Positions 44,591 to 54,607 of a stretch of 64,000 nucleotides of DNA are shown in pieces. The DNA comes from Candidatus Vicinibacter affinis. GTDB taxonomy: Bacteria > Bacteroidota > Bacteroidia > Chitinophagales > Saprospiraceae. Each line of letters opens with the position of its first letter. The first letter of the stretch is position 1. Location of the stretch: assembly GCA_016714365.1 (NCBI GenBank), contig JADJNH010000005.1, forward strand, positions 1,402,501 through 1,466,500, in the 5' to 3' direction. The notes under the pieces are model-generated. The model searched no databases. It saw nothing but the letters and a program-made list of their open reading frames with translations, and was not told the DNA's origin. The position numbers and the translations under genes were made by a program.

Positions 44591-47500
44591 ATGTCTTTTA
44601 ATCAGTTTTTTGTAAAAAATTATCAATTTACTTTAGTACTGTTTATTGCAGTGCTTATCCTCGGAGCCAATTCTTTAATGAATATGCCACGTAGTGAAGA
44701 TCCTCCTTTTGGTGCGCCCATTTTTTCAATAGTGGCTATTTATCCCGGCACCACTCCGAAGGATATGGAACAACTTATTGTAGATCCGATCGAAGAAGAA
44801 TTATACCAACTATCCGATATAAAAAAAATAAACACCTCCATTTCTGATGGTCTCATGGTGATGCTGGTAGATTTTAATTATGGTGTAGATGTCGAAGCCA
44901 AGAACAACGACATCGTAAGAGAAATTAACAGACTTCGTCCTGAGCTTCCGGATGGTTTGATCGAACTTACTGTCAAGCGTGCTGCGAGCAGCGATGTAGC
45001 CATTCTACAAACTGCTTTGGTCTCGGAGACCGCAGATCCTCAAAAAATGAAGTCTGAAGCTGAACGACTGGAACGTGAATTGGAGCGCATCAAAGAAATT
45101 AAATTTGTAGAAATACAAGGGGTTCCGGAACGGCAGGTAAAAATTGAATTAAACCTTGAGCGGATGGCTCAATTAAAAATTGGTTTAAATCAGGCATTGG
45201 GTTTGATACAGGCCAACAACATCAACATACCCGGAGGTGATGTCGATCTGGGACATCGAAAATTTAACATCAAGACTTCTTCTGAATTTGAAAGAATTGA
45301 AGACATTCAGCAAACCATCATCCACACCAACAAAGATGGAAAAACTTTAAGATTGGCAGACATTGCACAAGTTTATTTTGATGAAAAAGAAGAAGATCAC
45401 ATTGCACGTTTCAATGGGAGCAGAGCACTCTGGGTAGTAACTGCCATGAAGGATAAAAAGAACATCATCTCAGTGCGTAAAAAGATGCAACAGGTACTAG
45501 ATGAATTTGCTTCAACGCTTCCTGCAGACATCAGAATGGAACAAGCATTTGATCAGGAGAAAGGAGTGCGAAGCAGACTATCTGGCTTGGGAATGGATTT
45601 TTTGATTGCAATTTTTTTAGTCTTGCTGACTTTGCTTCCATTAGGAACCCGCGCATCTTTTATTGTGATGATCTCCATACCATTGTCACTCAGTATTGGA
45701 TTATTTTTATTGGACCTGATGGGTTATACCTTGAATCAGTTGAGTATAGTAGGAATGGTAATTGCCCTGGGTTTATTGGTGGACGACAGCATTGTAGTAG
45801 TAGAAAATATTGAGCGGTACATGCGGAAAGGTATCTCTGCAAAAGAGGCTGCTGTATCTGCAACAAATCACATACTCGTTGCGGTCCTTGGTTGTACGGC
45901 AACTTTACTATTGGCATTCCTTCCTCTTGCAAACCTGCCGGAAGGTTCCGGTGATTTTATTCGCTCGCTTCCTATGGCGGTTATGCTTACAGTTTTGGCC
46001 TCCTTATTTGTGTCAGTTACCATCATCCCATTTTTATCCAGCATCTTGCTAAAGGCTCATGAAAAGGACAGCCATCAGGATGGAAACATTTTCTTTCTTG
46101 CATTTAAAAATTACATCAACGCCCCTTATCAAAAACTTTTAGTCTGGTGCATCGGCCACCCTGTAAAAACGCTGTTGGCTGCAGCTGCGATTTTTGTGGC
46201 ATCTTTTACTTTGGTGCCGCGGTTGGGGTTTAGTTTATTTCCTGCTTCCGAAAAACCCATCATTATCGTGGACATAGAAACAGAACCAACCAGCAACTTA
46301 AAACATACAGACAAATTGGTGCGCAAAATTGAACAATTTATCCTGGGCAAACCTGAAGTGAAAAGATTGGCATCCAATGTAGGCAAAGGAAATCCAAGAA
46401 TTTATTACAACGAATTTCAAAAGCAAAATTCGGATGATGCTGCACAGATGATGATTTTTTTGGACGACGAAACTACTGTTCCGGAAATCGTACAATTTGC
46501 AGACAAACTGAGAGGAGAATTAAAACAATTTGCCGGTGCAGAAGCAAAGGTCAGACGATTTCAACAGGGCCCTCCCATCACGGCTCCCATCGAGATGCGC
46601 ATACTAGGCAGCAATCTCGATACTTTACAATCTCTTGCCAATCACGTTGAACAAATAGTGAATGCAACGCCTGGGGCACTTTATGTGCGCAATGATTTAA
46701 AATTTAAGAAATCAGATATTCAAATCGAAATTGACAGAGAAAAGGCCGGTATGTTTGGATTGACCACAGCAGAAATTGCAAAAACCATCAGGCTAGCCAT
46801 TGCCGGATTGGAGGTCAGTGAAATCAGAGATGAAGAAGGGGAGGAGTCTTCTATTCTGGTAAGTCTTGAAAAACCAAGCAGCAATGCATTGGAAAATTTT
46901 GACCGCATCAATGTTACATCATTAAGTGGAGCATTGGTTCCTTTAAAGAATATTGCTACCATTCATATGACTCCATCCGCACCGGTAATCCATCATTTCA
47001 ATAAAGAACGATACAGTTCGGTAAGTTCATTTGTGGCCACCGGTTTTAACACCGATCAGATGACCAATGAGATCATTCAAAAGGTAAAGGATCAAGTTCC
47101 GATGCCACCTTCTTACAGGTTGATCGCTGCGGGTGAAAGAGAATCAAGAGATGAGTCCTTCGGGGGAATTGGAACCATCATCATGTTGGCAATTTTTGGT
47201 TTACTTGCGATTCTGATTCTTGAATTTAGAACTTTCAAATCGACCCTCATTGTGTTGAGCGTAATTCCAATGGGCATCATTGGCGCATTTGTTGGTTTGT
47301 TTGCAGCAGGAGAAACACTTTCATTTGTGGCCACCGTTGGAATCATTGCACTGGCAGGAATAGAGATTAAAAATTCAATATTAATGGTTGACTACACCAA
47401 CGGTCTTCGTGCCAAAGGAATGGGACTTCTCGAGGCTGTGCTTGATGGTGCCGAGACTCGTTTTTTACCCATTTTGTTGACTTCACTTACAGCGATTGGC

Positions 47501-47641
47501 GGACTTACACCTTTGGTGATGGAAAGATCTCCTTTGATCAGTCCATTGGCCATTGTGTTGATTGGCGGTTTGATCAGTTCAACGCTCTTAAGTAGATTGG
47601 TCACCCCGGTATTGTATTATCTTATTCCGCCTAAAGTTTAG
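44591..47641 (+). CDS. RND family efflux permease (AcrB-type)
   Basis: 1016 residues, 12 predicted TM segments. TM4 carries the proton-relay pair in LGLLVDDSIVVVENIERYM, and GxxxD motifs such as GIIALAGIEIKNSILMVDYTN lie in the second half. The large periplasmic loops (PPFGAPIFSIVAIYPGTTPK) have the porter and funnel domains. It extrudes toxic compounds using proton force. The lack of an Asp-rich heavy-metal (CusA) signature favours hydrophobic or drug-type substrates; the actual substrate is unknown. Confidence 0.95.
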   Translation: MSFNQFFVKNYQFTLVLFIAVLILGANSLMNMPRSEDPPFGAPIFSIVAIYPGTTPKDMEQLIVDPIEEELYQLSDIKKINTSISDGLMVMLVDFNYGVDVEAKNNDIVREINRLRPELPDGLIELTVKRAASSDVAILQTALVSETADPQKMKSEAERLERELERIKEIKFVEIQGVPERQVKIELNLERMAQLKIGLNQALGLIQANNINIPGGDVDLGHRKFNIKTSSEFERIEDIQQTIIHTNKDGKTLRLADIAQVYFDEKEEDHIARFNGSRALWVVTAMKDKKNIISVRKKMQQVLDEFASTLPADIRMEQAFDQEKGVRSRLSGLGMDFLIAIFLVLLTLLPLGTRASFIVMISIPLSLSIGLFLLDLMGYTLNQLSIVGMVIALGLLVDDSIVVVENIERYMRKGISAKEAAVSATNHILVAVLGCTATLLLAFLPLANLPEGSGDFIRSLPMAVMLTVLASLFVSVTIIPFLSSILLKAHEKDSHQDGNIFFLAFKNYINAPYQKLLVWCIGHPVKTLLAAAAIFVASFTLVPRLGFSLFPASEKPIIIVDIETEPTSNLKHTDKLVRKIEQFILGKPEVKRLASNVGKGNPRIYYNEFQKQNSDDAAQMMIFLDDETTVPEIVQFADKLRGELKQFAGAEAKVRRFQQGPPITAPIEMRILGSNLDTLQSLANHVEQIVNATPGALYVRNDLKFKKSDIQIEIDREKAGMFGLTTAEIAKTIRLAIAGLEVSEIRDEEGEESSILVSLEKPSSNALENFDRINVTSLSGALVPLKNIATIHMTPSAPVIHHFNKERYSSVSSFVATGFNTDQMTNEIIQKVKDQVPMPPSYRLIAAGERESRDESFGGIGTIIMLAIFGLLAILILEFRTFKSTLIVLSVIPMGIIGAFVGLFAAGETLSFVATVGIIALAGIEIKNSILMVDYTNGLRAKGMGLLEAVLDGAETRFLPILLTSLTAIGGLTPLVMERSPLISPLAIVLIGGLISSTLLSRLVTPVLYYLIPPKV

Positions 47642-47690
47642 TGGAATTAAATATATTGCTTCACAAAATAGTTTATTCTTAAAATAGAAA

Positions 47691-47716
47691 AGCCAATGAA
47701 AATCATTGGCTTTTTT
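47691..47716. terminator. bidirectional rho-independent terminator after RND operon
   Basis: AGCCAATG and CATTGGCT form an 8-bp perfect stem with a 4-base loop, followed by TTTTTT. It ends the plus-strand efflux operon, and the opposing lipoprotein gene stops just beyond it, so it can serve both strands. Confidence 0.85.
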
Positions 47717-47725
47717 ATTTATCTA

Positions 47726-48550
47726 CTACCACCACCTAAGTAGATTTATTTCTTTTGTTTCTCCATCCGGTAGAGTAACCACCGCAAGACTGTTACAGAA
47801 GCCTTCGCCATAATCAATACTGTAGATAGAGTTATTGGTTTTTAAGCTCAGCTTACCCTGCACCAGCCAGGGACAATTTGCTTTATAAATTAGAGCATCG
47901 ACAGTTGTGACCGTAAACGAATCTCCGGCCCTGTTTACACCGGTGGAAGATCCAAGTATTGACCATACATCATCGGCAATTATTTTATCGGTCAGCGATC
48001 CTTCAATTTGAGTAAGTGTTTGATTGCCTTCCCACTCAATAATTTTCCCTGAAGGGAACGATAATTTTCTATTGGTAACCAACCTGCTCAGTACGTTTTG
48101 GCTCAATGCATTCTTGCCTACATTCGTAAGCACTATAGTGCCCTGAATTTTAATGTCATCAAGATAGAAATTCGTGTGATTTACCGTGCGGACAGCACCG
48201 GTAGTATTAAGGGGGGCGGACATTTGAACAGTTATGATACCCCTCCTGATATGTCCATTGGGACCTGTTACGCCCGTTGAACCATAATCAATAATCAAAG
48301 TATTGGGATAAGTTCCTTTAGTATTCAACCAGGTCCTGACTGGATAAGTCCGAGACTGAGCAGTCTGCAAACCATTTTCGATTTGGTCATTAATTTCAGA
48401 CTCATTAATTTCAAGAAGATTTTGTTGGGTAGCCAAATCTAAAGATGAATTTACAAATGCATTGTCACCAAACAAACCATCCTTTCTGCAGGATTGAAAA
48501 ACAACCATTCCAATGATTACAAGAATGGAAATAACCTTTTGAATTTTCAT
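47726..48550 (-). CDS. secreted lipoprotein, unknown function
   Basis: 274 residues with a signal and lipobox (VFQSC, about Cys20). The mature part is mostly beta (IIDYGSTGVTGPNGHIRRGIITV, then NHTNFYLDDIKIQGTI), and repeated, similar strand pairs suggest a barrel or Ig-like arrangement. A Trp-Trp pair ends the protein (LLRWW). No family recognised. Convergent with the efflux operon. Confidence 0.7.
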   Translation of the reverse strand: MKIQKVISILVIIGMVVFQSCRKDGLFGDNAFVNSSLDLATQQNLLEINESEINDQIENGLQTAQSRTYPVRTWLNTKGTYPNTLIIDYGSTGVTGPNGHIRRGIITVQMSAPLNTTGAVRTVNHTNFYLDDIKIQGTIVLTNVGKNALSQNVLSRLVTNRKLSFPSGKIIEWEGNQTLTQIEGSLTDKIIADDVWSILGSSTGVNRAGDSFTVTTVDALIYKANCPWLVQGKLSLKTNNSIYSIDYGEGFCNSLAVVTLPDGETKEINLLRWW

Positions 48551-49045
48551 AGAAACTTTATTTTATGTTCAAAAATTGAAGTACTACCATTTGACACAAA
48601 TTCAATTCAAAGGTTTAAAATTGGTCAATATTTTTATTGTGCCCCAGTAACAACCAATTGGAATTGTTAGGAATTTGCAGATCGCAAAGGTTTAATTAGA
48701 ATATGTAGACTCTAATTCCCTAATTCTCAAATTAGCCGCTTTCGCGGTGCCTTCACTTATCGTGCTGTCGCACGATACTCTGCTGCAGCAGAGATCGTTC
48801 AGTTATCTCTCATTCCTTTACCAGCCGCTTTCGCGGTGCCTTCACTTATCGTGCTGTTGCACGATACTCTGCTGAAGCAGAGATCGTTCAGTATAGTCCT
48901 TTTATTAACTCATTAGCTAATTTTCAAATTTTCAAATTCTTTCGTTAGCCGCTTTCGCGGTTCCTTCACTTATCGTGCTGTCGCACGATACTCTGCTGAA
49001 GCAGAGATCGTTCAGTTATCTCTCATTCTCTCATTCTCTAATTCT
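48551..49045. repeat. triple-hairpin repeat cluster, copies 1-3
   Basis: Three 69-bp copies lie at 48734-48802, 48823-48891 and 48947-49015. Each contains three hairpins: CCGC-TTTC-GCGG, ATCGTGC-TGTC-GCACGAT and CTCTGCT-GCAGCAGAG-type, then ATCGTTCAG. Copies are separated by AT-rich runs (CTAATTCTC, TTTTCAAATT). No gene is present. A fourth copy lies at 50193-50261. The repeats are not CRISPR (no regular spacers) and have no transposase beside them. Confidence 0.85.
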
Positions 49046-49231
49046 CTAATTCTTTTCCTCCTCCTCCTCTTCCTCGTGTTTCATATTCAAAGAATCTGGT
49101 GGTGGAAGGTTTGGGGCAACCGCTTCCACATTTACAGGTGTAACTTGCTTTTCAGCAGGCGGTTTTGTATTGCTCGTGCAAGCCATCAAAAAAAACAGCC
49201 CAAAACAAAAGCACCCAAGTAATATTTTCAT
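49046..49231 (-). CDS. small lipoprotein with Glu-rich tail
   Basis: 61 residues. Signal peptide with lipobox (LMACTS, Cys18), a Pro-rich middle (PPAEKQVTPVNVEAVAPNLPPP) and a tail of seven Glu residues encoded by a CTC/CTT run on the plus strand. It is followed by a 23-base gap to the upstream membrane protein gene (49255-49740), so the two are probably one operon. Confidence 0.55.
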   Translation of the reverse strand: MKILLGCFCFGLFFLMACTSNTKPPAEKQVTPVNVEAVAPNLPPPDSLNMKHEEEEEEEKN

Positions 49232-49254
49232 AATTTAAAAATTTTATTTTTTAA

Positions 49255-49740
49255 TTAATCCTCATCCCCACTTTCACCATTTTGTGGTTGAGTGAAGGAT
49301 GCAGAACTCAATTCAGTGTGTCTTATCTGACCTCCGGTATAACCGGTTCTCGCCATCAAACCAAAACTTACCAATCCAATCAAAAGAATCAACCAAGCCA
49401 ACGATCTGTATATTTTAAAATCTTTTACAATAGTCAAATGTCCCAAAATCGACAACACCCCCAATGCTATGATGGACACCAACGCATAAACAGCCACGTC
49501 CTCATGAACGTTGATCACATTCTCTGAAATACCTTGAATGTTTTCGACCGTTTCCTCAGCAGCTTCACCTGTGAAATAGGCAATCCCCGCACCGATTGCA
49601 GAAACAATGAATAAATTGTATGCAGCCATACTCGTCTGCTTACTATCCATCCAAAGCGCATGCACCAAGACCATCACACCAAGGATTGAACCAAAGATTG
49701 GAAGATGATTAATTAAAAGATGAACATGTGTTTGATCCAT
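49255..49740 (-). CDS. DUF2231-like membrane protein
   Basis: 161 residues with four transmembrane segments. HVHLLINHLPIFGSILGVMV at the start is the DUF2231 hallmark (predicted haem-type histidines in NHLP), and VNVHEDVAVYALV and TGYTGGQIRHTE follow. Members are small membrane proteins linked to c-type or redox-type electron transfer, without a proven role. Likely cotranscribed with the small lipoprotein downstream. Confidence 0.75.
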   Translation of the reverse strand: MDQTHVHLLINHLPIFGSILGVMVLVHALWMDSKQTSMAAYNLFIVSAIGAGIAYFTGEAAEETVENIQGISENVINVHEDVAVYALVSIIALGVLSILGHLTIVKDFKIYRSLAWLILLIGLVSFGLMARTGYTGGQIRHTELSSASFTQPQNGESGDED

Positions 49741-50320
49741 AAGATTGTTTTGTCTAAATTAGAAGAAAATTAATTTGCATTGTAGTGTCAAGATCATTCT
49801 AATCAATGATAACAATCATTCCATGCATTATGCACCAAGCCAAACATCAAAAACACTTTTTTTCTGATGGATTATGATCTATACTGTTATTGCTGGAGGG
49901 AGTTTACTTTGTGAATTGAATTTACCACAATTCTTCTTTTACAAAATTTGAAAATTATTTTCCTGACTCAGAGATCGTTCAGTATAGTCCTTTTATTAAC
50001 TAATTAGCTAATTTTCAAATTTTCAAATTCTTTCGTTAACCACTTTTGCGCCTGACAGCCGAAGCACTCAGGCAGGGTTCCCTCACATATCGTGCTGTCG
50101 AAAGCCACTAAACTGAGTAAGTTCAAACTTTTTATTAACTAATTAGCTCATTTTCAAATTCTCTCATTTTCTCATTCCCTAATTCTCTGATTAGCCGCTT
50201 TTACGGTGCCTTCACTTATCGTGCTGTCGCACGATACTATGCTGTCGCAGAGATCGTTCAGTTATCCATTAGCTAATTAGCTAATTTTCAAATTTTCAAA
50301 TTCTCTAATTCCCCCATTTC
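49741..50320. repeat. triple-hairpin repeat copy 4 and degraded copies
   Basis: A full 69-bp copy of the triple-hairpin repeat lies at 50193-50261 (first hairpin altered to CCGCTTTTACGG). Remnants occur at 49969-49982 (the CAGAGATCGTTCAG end) and near 50081-50101 (ATCGTGCTGTCG). AT-rich linkers as in copies 1-3 surround them. No gene is present. Confidence 0.75.
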
Positions 50321-52183
50321 CTAATTCTCCTCCACAATTTCCATCCACCTCATCTCAATCACATCCATTCGATCCTGAATTTCAACAAGACGCTTGTTGG
50401 AGTTAATAAATTCATTACTGGTGGGGTTTAGGGTTGCGAAATTATCAATGATCCGGGATCGCTCGGCACTCAGTTTTTCCAGTTCACGTTCGATTTGTTG
50501 CATTTCTTTTTTAGCTGCCTGATTTATTTTGCGTTCTTTTTGTCCGGCGTTTTCAGTTGTTGTTTTTTCAGTTTTTTCCTGACTGGCATTTGCAAGAGAT
50601 TCTTTTTTTAGGGCTTCTCTGTATTCGGAATAATTTCCTGGAAAATCTCTGGTCTTTCCACCTTCTTGTAACACAAATAAATGCTGCACCAGTTTGTCCA
50701 TGAAAAAACGGTCGTGGGAAACAATGAGTAAGACACCGGGAAATTCCATTAGAAAATCTTCCAACACATTTAACGTCGTGATGTCAAGGTCGTTTGTAGG
50801 TTCGTCAAGAATTAAAAAATTAGGATTTTTGATGAGGATGGTGAGCAGATACAATCTTCTCCTTTCCCCACCGCTCAGTTGACTCACATACACTTGCTGT
50901 TGTGGTCTTGGAAATAGAAATTTTTCAAGCAGACTTTCTGCGGAAAGCTTGTGTCCTTTTTTTAATGGAATGTAATCTGCAATGGATCGGATAACATCGA
51001 TGACTCTTTTATCTTCCTGTAGATTTAGACCATCTTGCTCATAGTAACCAAACAAAACAGTTTCTCCAATTATAATTTTACCACTATCTGGTTTCAGGCT
51101 TCCGGTAAAAAGTTTAAGCAGACTCGTCTTACCAATTCCATTGGGTCCTACCAACCCCACTCGATCTCCCGATTTAAATTTATAGGAAAATTTATCCAGT
51201 ATGGTCTTTTCACCAAATGACTTAGAGACGTTGTGCAACTCCAGAATTTTAGAGCCAAGTCTTGTGTGGTCAATATCAAATTCAATCTCTCCGGCTTCTT
51301 TAGGTCCCTCAAGAGATTCTTTGTTTTCATAAAAATTGTCTACTCGCGATTTGGATTTGGTAGTCCGGGCTTTTGGCATTCTTCGAACCCATTCCAATTC
51401 GCGTTTCAGCATTTTGCGCATCTTGTCTTTTACGACGGTCTCATTTTGCATCCGCATGGCCTTCTTCTCAAGAAATTCCTCGTAATCTCCCTGATACTTG
51501 TAAAGGGTGCCGCGATCAAGCTCCAGGATTTGGTTGCATACATTGTTTAAGAAATAACGGTCGTGCGTGACCATTAAAATGCTGGCTTGACTTTGTTCAA
51601 GATATTTTTCCAGCCATTCAATCATTTCCAGATCAAGATGGTTGGTTGGCTCATCCATGATTAGAAATTCTGGTTTTCCACAGAGTACTTTGACTATTGC
51701 CAGTCGTTTTTTTTGTCCGCCACTCAATTTGTCCACCGGAAAATCAAAATCAGGCAATTTAAATTTTCCGGCAAGTTCACGGACATACGCTTCAATTTCC
51801 CATGCCTTTGATTCTTCGATAAGGGCTAAGGCCTTTTGTGTCTCTGCATCGTCATGAGATTTTTGAGCAGTGTAAAGTGCTTTTAAGGGTAGGATCCAAT
51901 CATCGTGTCCTTCCAAGATGGTTTCAAGAATGTTGTGCCCGGGAGAAAATTCAGGATCCTGCGTAAGATAAGCCACCTGTATGTCTTTGTTGATCCAATA
52001 ACTGGATGATTCGCCCTCCGGAGAATCAATACCGGCGGCAATTCTAAGCAGGCTGGACTTGCCACTGCCATTTCGTGCAACAATAGCTATTTTTTCTCCC
52101 TGGTTCACTTTGAGATTTAAATTCTCAAATAAAACTTTTTCTCCATAGGACAAGGATATATTTTCAAGCGTGAGGTAATTCAT
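50321..52183 (-). CDS. ABC-F family ATPase (Uup-like)
   Basis: 620 residues with two ABC domains in one chain and no membrane part. First: ARNGSGKSS, DKLSGGQKKRLAIVKVL, LIMDEPTNHLD; second: GPNGIGKTS, QLSGGERRRLYLL, LILDEPTNDLD. The linker is charged (about 240-310) and there is a C-terminal coiled coil (KKEMQQIERELEKLSAERS). ABC-F proteins act on ribosomes or in DNA maintenance (Uup). Both nucleotide sites look intact. The C-terminal coiled coil favours the Uup subtype. Confidence 0.92.
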   Translation of the reverse strand: MNYLTLENISLSYGEKVLFENLNLKVNQGEKIAIVARNGSGKSSLLRIAAGIDSPEGESSSYWINKDIQVAYLTQDPEFSPGHNILETILEGHDDWILPLKALYTAQKSHDDAETQKALALIEESKAWEIEAYVRELAGKFKLPDFDFPVDKLSGGQKKRLAIVKVLCGKPEFLIMDEPTNHLDLEMIEWLEKYLEQSQASILMVTHDRYFLNNVCNQILELDRGTLYKYQGDYEEFLEKKAMRMQNETVVKDKMRKMLKRELEWVRRMPKARTTKSKSRVDNFYENKESLEGPKEAGEIEFDIDHTRLGSKILELHNVSKSFGEKTILDKFSYKFKSGDRVGLVGPNGIGKTSLLKLFTGSLKPDSGKIIIGETVLFGYYEQDGLNLQEDKRVIDVIRSIADYIPLKKGHKLSAESLLEKFLFPRPQQQVYVSQLSGGERRRLYLLTILIKNPNFLILDEPTNDLDITTLNVLEDFLMEFPGVLLIVSHDRFFMDKLVQHLFVLQEGGKTRDFPGNYSEYREALKKESLANASQEKTEKTTTENAGQKERKINQAAKKEMQQIERELEKLSAERSRIIDNFATLNPTSNEFINSNKRLVEIQDRMDVIEMRWMEIVEEN

Positions 52184-52247
52184 GTTGCGTTTATTATTTT
52201 TTAACGATGTCCGGAGGTAAATAGGATAGAAGAAATATCAGAAAAAA

Positions 52248-53585
52248 TTATTCGAAACTTTTTTGGTCTTCTAAAAATTTTCTCACGTTTGTGAAACTGA
52301 CTTTATTATTTTTAAAAAATTCCAATGCTGCAGTACATTCTTTTTCTGTTGCATGAAGATGATGAAGTATATTGGCAAGATGCATTTTCATGTGGCCTTG
52401 TTGTATTCCTGTCGTGACCAGCGATTTTACCGCAGCAAAATTTTGTGCGAGACCGGTTGCAGCTGTCACTTTCATCAATTCTTCCGCAGTAGGGTGGTCC
52501 AATAATTCCAGAGATCTTTTTGCAATGGGATGCAAGGCGGTAAGTCCTCCGACAGTACCCAGCGCCAGGGGTATCTCCAACCAGAAATGAAATATTCCAT
52601 TGTCAATGCTGCAATCACTCAGACTCCTGTATTGCCCATCCTTTGCAGCATAAGCATGACCGCAAGCTTCAATCGCCCTGAAATCATTTGCAGTGGCGAT
52701 GATCACTGCATCAATGCCGTTGAATATTCCTTTGTTATGTGTCACTGCACGATATGGATCCAGTCTTGCAATTTTAATGGCAGTATAGAACCGCTCTGCG
52801 AATTCTTCCGGACTCATATCCTCGGCAAAAGTTCCGAGCTGATCAATAGGACAACTCACCGACGCCCGCACAATGCAATCTGGGGTAAAATTTGATAAGA
52901 TGGACATGATAATTTCAATATCACGTGAGCCTTCTTCCAGATGATCTTGTTCAGTTATAAATTGTTCGAAACTTGCACTAAATGATTCAAGACAGGAATT
53001 GATAAAATTAGCACCCATTGAATCGCAGGTCTCAAATCCCATCCTCCATTGATAATAATCTTCCAGTTCACCAATTTTGATCAGTTCTATTGAACTGAAT
53101 CCTCCTCCCCGATTCTCCATATTGTGGAGAATTTCTTTCGAGTCAGCGCGCATCCTCTTCTCGATTTCAGGAATCCACGCCCTCAGCCATTCTTCTTTAC
53201 CTTTCCATTTGAAATGAATTTGTCCGAGCTTTCTGGTACTGAGCACTTCGGCTTTAATTCCGCCTCGGTCCATCCAATATTTTGCAGCATAGGCTGCTGC
53301 TGCAACCACACTGCTTTCTTCGATCACCATTGGGACGCAATAAGTCTTTCCGTTGATGAGAAAATTTGGAGCCACGCTAAATGGCATTGGAAAATTGCTA
53401 ATGGTGTTTTCAGAAAATCCATCCAGAATTTTTTGTTGGTCCTCGTTGCCATGCCAATAACTCATTAATTCATGCATCACATTTTCCGGATCTTTGAAAA
53501 AATTTTCAACTATCCATTTGATTTTACCCCTCTTATTTAGTTTTGAAAAACCGGAAATGGATTTTGTATTGGTCGACTGGCTCAT
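52248..53585 (-). CDS. mvaA: hydroxymethylglutaryl-CoA reductase (class II/degradative type)
   Basis: 445 residues. HMG-CoA reductase signatures are present: ENRGGGFSSIELI, DSMGANFINSCLESF, THNKGIFNGIDAVIIATAND, and LGTVGGLTALHPIAKRSLEL. It makes mevalonate from HMG-CoA (or runs the reverse). It overlaps the type 2 IPP isomerase gene by 4 bases, placing it in isoprenoid synthesis by the mevalonate route. The organism probably uses mevalonate rather than the MEP pathway; the other genes of the route are outside the window. Confidence 0.93.
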   Translation of the reverse strand: MSQSTNTKSISGFSKLNKRGKIKWIVENFFKDPENVMHELMSYWHGNEDQQKILDGFSENTISNFPMPFSVAPNFLINGKTYCVPMVIEESSVVAAAAYAAKYWMDRGGIKAEVLSTRKLGQIHFKWKGKEEWLRAWIPEIEKRMRADSKEILHNMENRGGGFSSIELIKIGELEDYYQWRMGFETCDSMGANFINSCLESFSASFEQFITEQDHLEEGSRDIEIIMSILSNFTPDCIVRASVSCPIDQLGTFAEDMSPEEFAERFYTAIKIARLDPYRAVTHNKGIFNGIDAVIIATANDFRAIEACGHAYAAKDGQYRSLSDCSIDNGIFHFWLEIPLALGTVGGLTALHPIAKRSLELLDHPTAEELMKVTAATGLAQNFAAVKSLVTTGIQQGHMKMHLANILHHLHATEKECTAALEFFKNNKVSFTNVRKFLEDQKSFE

Positions 53586-54607
53586 CCGTTGTGATTTTTA
53601 ATTTTCAAAAAGGATCTGCACATATTCAATCCACTGATTTGTTGCTCAAAAAATATTTTGAGGGTATCGTAATCTCCCATTGCATGTTTAAGAAAGGCCG
53701 ATGCCATCCCATAAAGAGAAGGCATTGAACTGAGAGACATCAGGTAATAGGCATCAAGAAAATGCTGAACTCCACCAGAAATGATGAGATTTTTGGTTTG
53801 AATTTCTGATTTTGTTTCAAGGAGGTGATTACAGATTTGCACCATTTCTTCGGCAGTGTGCCCGATATTGGCTAAAGGGGTGAAAGCTTCCAGTTTGGAT
53901 GGTTCATCACGCAGCAATTCAAGTAAGGCGAAATTTGTCCCACCAAATGCCCCAAATTCAACTGCTTCAAGAGGAAGGGAGAGTAAAGAATCCAAAGACT
54001 GAAATCCCATTCCCTGGCCTACTTCTTTTACTATAATTTTATAATCAAACGCATCCAGAATCCTTTTGACAGTATCTATTGGTTTTACCTTAAGGCGATC
54101 ACCTTCCGGTTGCATATATTCCTGCATAGGGTTTATATGAATAATCAAACCATCTGCTTCACAAATTTCCATGATCTCCTTGATCAGCTTTAATTTGTGA
54201 TCGGCGATCCAATGTTCCAATTGTGCAATACCCAAATTTGCAAAAAGTGGTTGACCTCCGATAATTTTCCGGACAGCAAAATCGGATCTGAACTCCGGGT
54301 GATCAATTAACTTCCGACAAGAGCCCAAACCCATTCCAAGTTTGAATTCATTGCAAAGTCTTGCCAGATTAGAATTAATCAATTTAGCCTTTGCAGTGCC
54401 TCCGGTCATGCTGGATATCCATACAGGGTAGTCTAAGGTAATCTCGCAAAGACTGGAAGGCCATTTTGATAAAGGATCGGGATGGATACCATGAATAGGA
54501 TCGTATTCAAATCTGTTATCCAGCATATGAGCAGGGGTACCGGATCTAAAGGCAAGGGTGATGTGATCATCCTTGCGGTCAATTTGGTCTGGTTGATTTG
54601 AGCTCAT
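53582..54607 (-). CDS. fni: type 2 isopentenyl-diphosphate isomerase
   Basis: 341 residues. An FMN-dependent TIM barrel with RKDDHITLAF, PVWISSMTGGTAKAK, LGMGLGSCRKL, INPMQEYMQPEGDR (the conserved HxNPxQExxxPEG pattern) and VKEVGQGM, SGGVQHFLDAYYL. It interconverts IPP and DMAPP. The gene precedes the HMG-CoA reductase gene with a 4-base ATGA-type overlap, so the two are translationally coupled. Confidence 0.94.
   Translation of the reverse strand: MSSNQPDQIDRKDDHITLAFRSGTPAHMLDNRFEYDPIHGIHPDPLSKWPSSLCEITLDYPVWISSMTGGTAKAKLINSNLARLCNEFKLGMGLGSCRKLIDHPEFRSDFAVRKIIGGQPLFANLGIAQLEHWIADHKLKLIKEIMEICEADGLIIHINPMQEYMQPEGDRLKVKPIDTVKRILDAFDYKIIVKEVGQGMGFQSLDSLLSLPLEAVEFGAFGGTNFALLELLRDEPSKLEAFTPLANIGHTAEEMVQICNHLLETKSEIQTKNLIISGGVQHFLDAYYLMSLSSMPSLYGMASAFLKHAMGDYDTLKIFFEQQISGLNMCRSFLKIKNHNG

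Noticed and set aside
48551..50320. tRNA cluster or structured riboswitch in the triple-hairpin repeats
   Set aside because: No cloverleaf, anticodon or CCA pattern fits, and the units repeat identically between unrelated genes.
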